This document shows positions 6,872 to 11,153 of a stretch of DNA of 11,153 bases, in pieces. The notes below the pieces were generated by a model. It searched no databases and was not told the DNA's origin. It was given only the letters and a program-made list of their open reading frames with translations. The stretch is from contig DPSI01000401.1 in assembly GCA_003527165.1 (NCBI GenBank), positions 1-11,153 of the forward strand, read 5' to 3'. The stretch is from Pseudomonas sp. GTDB lineage: Bacteria; Pseudomonadota; Gammaproteobacteria; Pseudomonadales; Pseudomonadaceae. Numbering within the stretch: the first letter of the stretch is position 1; each line of letters starts with the position of its first letter. Position numbers and translations under genes: made by a program.

Positions 6872-8236
6872 TCAGGCGCGAGGGCGGAACAGGATCTCGA
6901 ACGAGGTCCAACCGCACTGACTGCTACAGCGAATTTTGCCGCGGTGCGCTTCGACGATCGAACGGGTGATCGCCAACCCCAGTCCGGCATTGCTCGGGTT
7001 GCCTTCCCGACGCGCCGGGTCGCCGCGGTAGAAGCGATCGAACAACCGCGGCAGGTGCTGTTCCGGGATGGTGGCGCCTGGGTTGCCGATACTCAGCACA
7101 ACGCCCTTCTCACCCGCCTCGATGTCCAGACGGATCACCCCGGCGTCCGGTGTGTAACGCAGCGCATTGGACAGCAGATTCGACAGCGCGCGGTGCAGCA
7201 TCGCGGGGTCGCCCTGGATGTGACCAGCACCGGATAACTCGAAACGGACGTCGCGCTCGTCGGCGGTCAGCTGGTAGAACTCCAGCAGCTTCCCGCATAG
7301 CGCGTGCAGCTCGATCGGTTGCGCCTGCGGGATGATCAGGCCGTTGTCGGCCTTGGCCAGGAACAGCATGTCGTCGATCATCCGCGCCATCCGCCGCAGC
7401 TCTTCCAGATTGGAATAAAGGTTTTCCTGATAATCCTCGCTGCTACGTGCGCGGGTCAGCACCACCTCGGTGTGCGTCATCAGGTTGGACAGCGGCGTGC
7501 GCAGCTCATGGGCGATGTCGGCGGAGAAGTTCGACAGCCGCACGAAGGCGTCCTCCAACCGCGCCAGCATCGCGTTGAAAGCTTGCACCAGTTGCTGCAA
7601 CTCGACCGGTGTCGACTCGGCGGGAATGCGCTCGGTCAGCGACTTTGCCGACACCGATGCCGCCACCTGGGTGACCTCGCGCAACGGGCGCAGACCGCTG
7701 CGCGCCAGCAACCAGCCGAGCACACCGCTGATCAGTGCGCAGAGCACCAGCGCGCTCCAGAGCCAGCCCGTAAGGGTATGAAAGAACACCTTATGGGTGG
7801 TGACATCGAGCGCCAGCTCGACGCTCAGTGGCCGCCCCGCCACCTCGACCACACCGGCTCTACGGCGCCATACCCGTTTTTCGTGCGGCACATCGGTATC
7901 GGCGAAGCCGTGCGAATGCGCTTCAGCCGAGCGCGTGGCGCCGGTATCGGCGAACAGCAACTGACCCTCGGCATCGACTATCCGCACCGACAAATCGCTG
8001 TGGCCGCCAAGCAAGGCCTGCAACTGCGGGCGCAGCGCGTCGAACTGCGCCAAGTCATCGAGCCCTTGCAGCAACTGCCGGCTGGCCTGGAGCTTGTCAT
8101 CCAGCGTGTGACGATCCAGTTCGTCGAAATGGTGCTGGCTCAGCTGGTAGAAGAAAAAGCCAGCCGCGCCGAGTACCCCGGTGACGGCCAGCATGAACAT
8201 CAGGCTGAGCCGGGCGGTAAGCGACAGCCGCCTCAT
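6872..8236 (-). CDS. copS: Heavy-metal sensor histidine kinase CopS
   Basis: Inner-membrane sensor kinase of the CusS/CopS/IrlS group, expected to sense periplasmic copper and phosphorylate CopR. At 454 aa it has usual family length. TM1 is at about 10-30. A periplasmic domain runs to about 153 and contains a His-rich AEAHSHG stretch (H107, H109) and H118. TM2 is at about 155-178, followed by HAMP (180-232). The HisKA domain has phospho-acceptor H243 in [14 protein letters not shown]. The ATPase domain shows the N-box [13 protein letters not shown] (N357), GNPGATI and the G2 box NAGLGLAI (418-420). The ATG at 8236 overlaps the copR stop as ATGA, implying translational coupling. No separate promoter is needed. 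The gene ends tail to tail with the DUF305 gene. Confidence 0.96.
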   Translation of the reverse strand: MRRLSLTARLSLMFMLAVTGVLGAAGFFFYQLSQHHFDELDRHTLDDKLQASRQLLQGLDDLAQFDALRPQLQALLGGHSDLSVRIVDAEGQLLFADTGATRSAEAHSHGFADTDVPHEKRVWRRRAGVVEVAGRPLSVELALDVTTHKVFFHTLTGWLWSALVLCALISGVLGWLLARSGLRPLREVTQVAASVSAKSLTERIPAESTPVELQQLVQAFNAMLARLEDAFVRLSNFSADIAHELRTPLSNLMTHTEVVLTRARSSEDYQENLYSNLEELRRMARMIDDMLFLAKADNGLIIPQAQPIELHALCGKLLEFYQLTADERDVRFELSGAGHIQGDPAMLHRALSNLLSNALRYTPDAGVIRLDIEAGEKGVVLSIGNPGATIPEQHLPRLFDRFYRGDPARREGNPSNAGLGLAITRSIVEAHRGKIRCSSQCGWTSFEILFRPRA

Positions 8237-8916
8237 GGCGCATCCGGTTCGTCGAGCATGTAGCCCATGCCGCGCGCGGTGTGGATCAGCCTGGGTTCGA
8301 ACCCGTCGTCGATCTTGGCCCGCAGCCTGCGAATCGCCACCTCGATGACATTGGTGTCGCTGTCGAAATTCATGTCCCAGACCTGCGACGCGATCAGCGA
8401 TTTGGGCAACACCTCACCGCGCCGGCGCAGCAGCAGCTCCAGCAGGGCGAATTCCTTGGCGGTCAGGTCGATACGCTGGCCGCTGCGCACGGCGCGGCGT
8501 TTCAGCAGATCGACCTCCAGGTCGGCGATCTTCAGCTGGGTCTGCAGGGCCGCCGCGTGGCCTCTGCGCAGCAAGGTGCGCACCCGCGCCAGCAACTCGG
8601 AAAAGGCGAAGGGCTTGACGAGATAATCGTCAGCCCCCAGTTCCAGCCCTTTGACCCGGTCTTCCACGCGGTCACGTGCGGTCAGAAACAGCACCGGCAC
8701 GTCCTGGCCGGACGCGCGGACCATGCGCAGCACCTCCCAGCCATCCAGGCCAGGCATCATCACGTCCAGAATCAGCAGGTCGTACGGCGCGCTCAGGACG
8801 GCCTGCAACGCGTCGGTGCCGCTGGTGACGCGATCGACGGTGAAGCCCGCCTCGCTCAGCCCCTGCTGCAAATAGACGCCGGTTTTCGGCTCGTCTTCGG
8901 CGACCAAAAGTTTCAT
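8233..8916 (-). CDS. copR: Copper response regulator CopR (OmpR family)
   Basis: A 227-aa DNA-binding response regulator and partner of CopS. The receiver domain (1-115) has the acidic pocket E7-D8, phospho-acceptor D51 in [14 protein letters not shown]79 and K101 in KPF. The C-terminal OmpR-type winged helix (about 128-224) includes [20 protein letters not shown], the [14 protein letters not shown] recognition helix and the TARGMGYML wing. Length and motifs fit the CopR/CusR/IrlR group, which activate copper-resistance genes. The start has AAGGA (8924-8928) 7 bases upstream. It is the first gene of the copRS operon and divergent from the HMA-copG-copA genes. A CopR box in the shared upstream region suggests autoregulation, activation of the divergent genes, or both. 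Confidence 0.96.
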   Translation of the reverse strand: MKLLVAEDEPKTGVYLQQGLSEAGFTVDRVTSGTDALQAVLSAPYDLLILDVMMPGLDGWEVLRMVRASGQDVPVLFLTARDRVEDRVKGLELGADDYLVKPFAFSELLARVRTLLRRGHAAALQTQLKIADLEVDLLKRRAVRSGQRIDLTAKEFALLELLLRRRGEVLPKSLIASQVWDMNFDSDTNVIEVAIRRLRAKIDDGFEPRLIHTARGMGYMLDEPDAP

Positions 8917-8989
8917 CGATTCATCCTTTCAAACCTTGCTTTGAAACCATGGCCAGAGTGTGCCGGCATCGACCATGAGGAACCACAAG

Positions 8990-9005
8990 CTGACAGAAAA
9001 GTAAT
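8990..9005 (+). promoter_or_regulatory. CopR box between copR and the HMA gene
   Basis: An exact CTGACA-N5-GTAAT match: CTGACA at 8990-8995 and GTAAT at 9001-9005. This is the motif reported for CopR in P. aeruginosa (recalled, not searched). It is 74 bases from the copR start. On the rightward side a weak promoter-like pair follows: TTGCCG at 9018-9023 and TATGTT at 9039-9044, spacer 15. CopR probably acts here on one or both divergent transcripts. Confidence 0.65.
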
Positions 9006-9077
9006 GTTCCGCTCAGGTTGCCGAAAGCCGCACCGCGCTATGTTCGAAACCAGAAAATAACGAGGGGTGAAGATGGC

Positions 9078-9108
9078 TTGACCTTGCCACAAGGGCAAGG
9101 TTGAAGAT
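9078..9108 (+). promoter_or_regulatory. CueR/MerR-type copper-responsive promoter
   Basis: A -35 TTGACC (9078-9083) is separated by 19 bases from a -10-like GAAGAT (9103-9108). The spacer region carries a dyad: ACCTTGCC (9081-9088), five bases, GGCAAGGT (9094-9101), 21 bases in all. The long spacer and dyad geometry equal those of the E. coli copA promoter, where CueR twists the DNA to restart transcription on Cu(I) binding. It lies 41 bases before the HMA chaperone ATG. No cueR gene is in the window. Confidence 0.8.
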
Positions 9109-9148
9109 CCAGCCAAGCCGGATTGACCGGCATCTGCGGAGGATTCCC

Positions 9149-9412
9149 ATGAGCTCCATCAATCTTCAGGTACAGGGCATGACATGCGGCGCCTGTGTTC
9201 GGCACGTCACCCAAGCATTGAACCCCATCGCAGGCGTCGGCGCGGTCGATGTCGATCTCAAGAGCGGCCTGGTACGCGTCGAAGGCAACCCCGACGGCGC
9301 CGCGCTGCTCGCTGCACTGGACGAGGCCGGCTATCCAGCGCAGCTCGCCAGCCAGGCAAGCCTCACCGCTGCGCCGGCGAAAAGCTGTGGCAGCGGCTGC
9401 GGTTGTCGCTGA
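9149..9412 (+). CDS. HMA-domain copper chaperone (CopZ-like) with Cys-rich tail
   Basis: An 87-aa cytoplasmic protein. The N-terminal 65 residues form a heavy-metal-associated domain with the Cu(I)-binding GMTCGAC loop (C13, C16) and the GY (61-62) typical of the domain end. After a linker the protein ends in SCGSGCGCR, adding C80, C84 and C86, which are not part of a standard CopZ. The expected role is to bind cytoplasmic Cu(I) and hand it to an exporting ATPase (not in the window) or to CueR. The start has GGAGGA at 9138-9143, 5 bases upstream; an earlier in-frame ATG at 9101 lies inside the promoter and is rejected. The CueR-type promoter directly upstream supports a copper-buffering role. 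copG follows after 24 bases, so the two are probably co-transcribed. Confidence 0.92.
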   Translation: MSSINLQVQGMTCGACVRHVTQALNPIAGVGAVDVDLKSGLVRVEGNPDGAALLAALDEAGYPAQLASQASLTAAPAKSCGSGCGCR

Positions 9413-9436
9413 TTTCCGTTTTCTGGAGTGCTTCTA

Positions 9437-9871
9437 ATGAAACTCAAACTCGCTGTCATTGCCGCCCTGTTCATGGCCGGTAGCGTTCAAGCCGCTCAGG
9501 TCATCGACGTTCACCGCGACGCCAATTGCGGCTGTTGCAAGGACTGGGTCAAGTATCTGCAGGCCAACGGCTTCGAGGTCCGTGACCATGTGGAAAGCAA
9601 CATGAGTGCGGTCAAGCAACGCCTGGGCGTGGTGCCACGGCTGGGCTCCTGTCACACAGGCGTGATCGACGGCAAGTTCGTAGAAGGTCACGTGCCGGTG
9701 GCGCAGATCCACGAACTGCAGCAACGTCAGGACCTGATCGGGGTGGCCGCACCCGGCATGCCGGCCGGCTCGCCCGGCATGGACTATGGCCAGCCTGCCC
9801 AGGCTTATCAGGTGATTGGCCTGACCACCGATGGCAAGGACCTGGTCGTGGCGGAATATCCCGTTGAGTGA
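9437..9871 (+). CDS. copG: DUF411 / CopG periplasmic copper-cluster protein
   Basis: A 144-aa exported protein of the DUF411 family, whose P. aeruginosa member CopG was shown to bind a cysteine-bridged four-copper cluster on a thioredoxin-like fold. A signal peptide covers about residues 1-20 (Lys2, Lys4, hydrophobic core, VQAA). The cluster-type Cys residues are present: the CGCC motif with C31, C33 and C34, and C72 in LGSCHTG. Other family marks are H85 in VEGHVP and the Met-containing GVAAPGMPAGSPGMDYG (M108, M115). The likely role is periplasmic Cu(I)/Cu(II) handling together with CopA. The start at ATG 9437 has GGAG at 9425-9428; a GTG at 9428 overlaps that site and is unlikely. It sits 24 bases after the HMA gene and 157 before copA. 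Confidence 0.93.
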   Translation: MKLKLAVIAALFMAGSVQAAQVIDVHRDANCGCCKDWVKYLQANGFEVRDHVESNMSAVKQRLGVVPRLGSCHTGVIDGKFVEGHVPVAQIHELQQRQDLIGVAAPGMPAGSPGMDYGQPAQAYQVIGLTTDGKDLVVAEYPVE

Positions 9872-9878
9872 CTGGCAC

Positions 9879-9898
9879 GGCTGGCATGGTAGCCAGCC
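9879..9898 (+). repeat. Perfect inverted repeat just after copG
   Basis: GGCTGGC (9879-9885) and GCCAGCC (9892-9898) form a 7-bp stem with a six-base loop, starting 7 bases after the copG stop. No T-run follows, so it is not a classical terminator. It may protect the upstream mRNA end or take part in alternative folding with the second hairpin at 9967-9993. Confidence 0.55.
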
Positions 9899-9966
9899 CG
9901 TAACCGGGACGCAGAGCGCGCCCAAGCGGCGTACCCCACGTTGAAGACTGGGCACCGTCAGTAGCA

Positions 9967-9993
9967 GCCAGCCCGCGCCGAGCGTGGGCTGGC
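9967..9993 (+). terminator. GC-rich hairpin before copA, possible weak terminator or attenuator
   Basis: GCCAGCCC (9967-9974) and GGGCTGGC (9986-9993) form an 8-bp stem with an 11-base loop, followed by ACA and TTTT (9997-10000). The short T-run makes full termination doubtful, but partial termination between copG and copA is possible. The stem arms repeat those of the hairpin at 9879-9898. Confidence 0.4.
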
Positions 9994-10028
9994 ACATTTT
10001 CAATCAGAGCTGACCGAACAGGACCCTC

Positions 10029-11153
10029 ATGCGCTGCACATCTTCGCGCCGCACCTTCGTTAAAAGCCTGGCCGCCGGCGGCGCCGTTGCCGGGCTGGGT
10101 ATCTGGCGTCAGCCGGCATGGGCCGTTGCGCGCCCCGGTCAATCAGGTGAGCAGGGCGTACTGGCCGGCACGCAGTTCGATTTGACCATCGACTCGCTGG
10201 GCGTCAACTTCAATGGCCGCGAACGCACCGCGATGGCCATCAACGGCAGCATTCCCGGGCCGCTGCTGCGCTGGCGCGAAGGTGACACCGTGACCCTCCG
10301 CGTGCATAACCGGCTGCCGCAGGATACCTCCATCCACTGGCACGGCATCCTGTTGCCCGCCAACATGGACGGCGTGCCCGGCTTCAGTTTCGCCGGCATT
10401 GCACCTGATGGCATGTATGAGTACCGCTTCAAGGCGAAACAGAGCGGCACTTACTGGTATCACAGCCACTCGGCGTTCCAGGAACAGCTCGGCGTCTATG
10501 GGCCGCTGGTAATCGATCCGCTCGAACCCGAGCCGTTCGAGTACGAGCGCGACTACGTAGTGATGCTCAGCGACTGGACCGACGAGAGCCCGGCGCGGGT
10601 GCTCGACACACTGAAAAAACAGTCCGATTACTACAACCGCGGCCGCCGCACGCTGGGCGATCTCATCAGCGACGCGGCCGATCAGGGCTGGCGCGAAACG
10701 CTAAGCAACCGCTGGGCCTGGGCGAGAATGAGAATGACACCCACCGACCTGGCCGACGTCAGCGGTGACACCTACACCTACCTGCTCAACGGACAGGCAC
10801 CGGACGGCAACTGGACCGGCCTGTTCGAAGCCGACGAGCGCATCCGACTAAGGTTGATCAACGGCTCGGCGATGACCTACTTCGATTTCCGCATCCCCGG
10901 CCTAAAACTCACCGTGGTCGCCGTAGACGGCCAGAACGTCGAGCCCGTAGCGGTCGATGAACTGCGCCTGGCGGTGGCGGAAACGGTCGACGTCATCGTC
11001 ACGCCGGACGGCGACGCCTATACCCTCTTCGCCCAATCCATGGACCGCAGCGGCTATGCTCGCGGCACCCTCGCCATGCGTCAGGGCCTGAGCGCGCCGG
11101 TTCCCGAACTCCATCCTCGGGCGGAGCTGAGCAGTGAAGACATGGGCGACGGT
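10029..11153 (+). CDS. copA: CopA/PcoA multicopper oxidase, copper resistance (partial; C-terminus beyond window)
   Basis: Periplasmic multicopper oxidase of the CopA/PcoA copper-resistance family, thought to oxidise Cu(I) to less toxic Cu(II) and to bind copper. The frame is open for 375 codons to the window end; family members have about 600. The N-terminus has a perfect twin-arginine motif SRRTFVK (residues 6-12) and a likely cleavage after A30-W-A32, so the folded enzyme is Tat-exported. The first cupredoxin domain has the copper ligands H103-W-H105 in SIHWHGI and H145-S-H147 in YWYHSHS. Typical CopA stretches follow, including VVMLSDWTDESP, YLLNGQAPDGNWTGLF and VVAVDGQNVEP. The type 1 and C-terminal ligands and any Met-rich repeats are beyond the window. 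AGGA at 10020-10023 precedes the ATG by 5 bases. No copper-promoter motif was found directly upstream, so transcription probably comes from the HMA-copG unit. Confidence 0.95.
   Translation, partial: MRCTSSRRTFVKSLAAGGAVAGLGIWRQPAWAVARPGQSGEQGVLAGTQFDLTIDSLGVNFNGRERTAMAINGSIPGPLLRWREGDTVTLRVHNRLPQDTSIHWHGILLPANMDGVPGFSFAGIAPDGMYEYRFKAKQSGTYWYHSHSAFQEQLGVYGPLVIDPLEPEPFEYERDYVVMLSDWTDESPARVLDTLKKQSDYYNRGRRTLGDLISDAADQGWRETLSNRWAWARMRMTPTDLADVSGDTYTYLLNGQAPDGNWTGLFEADERIRLRLINGSAMTYFDFRIPGLKLTVVAVDGQNVEPVAVDELRLAVAETVDVIVTPDGDAYTLFAQSMDRSGYARGTLAMRQGLSAPVPELHPRAELSSEDMGDG

Noticed and set aside
7304..8263. Long rightward open frame (319 aa) opposite copS
   Set aside because: His/Gln/Arg-rich low-complexity composition typical of antisense frames of high-GC genes; copS carries all kinase motifs.

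Overview
The window comes from a high-GC gammaproteobacterium, most likely Pseudomonas in the broad sense (possibly the P. stutzeri group). The evidence is a PlsB close to my memory of pseudomonad PlsB over its whole length, a neighbouring GldA-like ABC ATPase as in other Pseudomonas, and a copper locus with pseudomonad regulatory motifs. No rRNA, tRNA, CRISPR array, transposase or phage gene was seen.

Left part (1-5447), mostly housekeeping and envelope genes. A partial ABC-transporter ATPase runs leftward off the window with a recognisable promoter. A small SnoaL-like (NTF2 fold) protein gene of lower GC follows, then plsB (first acyl transfer of phospholipid synthesis), a secreted DUF4197 protein and a TrhA/hemolysin III membrane protein of the PAQR type. 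The last three read in the same direction with short gaps.

Middle (5502-6402). A leftward gene encodes a 151-aa helical protein of unknown function. A possible small ORF overlaps its start by ATGA. The 445 bases between the 151-aa gene and the next rightward gene hold a near-match to the CopR copper box and a short palindrome.

Right part (6403-11153), a copper-handling locus. A three-TM DUF305 protein faces, tail to tail, the copRS two-component operon (copR upstream, ATGA overlap with copS). Divergent from copR are a small HMA copper chaperone with a Cys-rich tail, a DUF411/CopG periplasmic copper-cluster protein, and the first 375 codons of copA, a Tat-exported multicopper oxidase.

The copR/HMA intergenic region carries both an exact CTGACA-N5-GTAAT CopR box and a textbook CueR/MerR-type promoter with a 21-bp dyad in a 19-bp spacer. 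This suggests that periplasmic (CopRS) and cytoplasmic (CueR, not in the window) copper sensing meet there. A second CopR-like box before the DUF305 gene would place that gene in the same regulon. Between copG and copA, four copies of one stem arm can fold in mutually exclusive ways. Individual components are known families; the less described points are the regulatory layout, the DUF305 link and the small or unknown ORFs.
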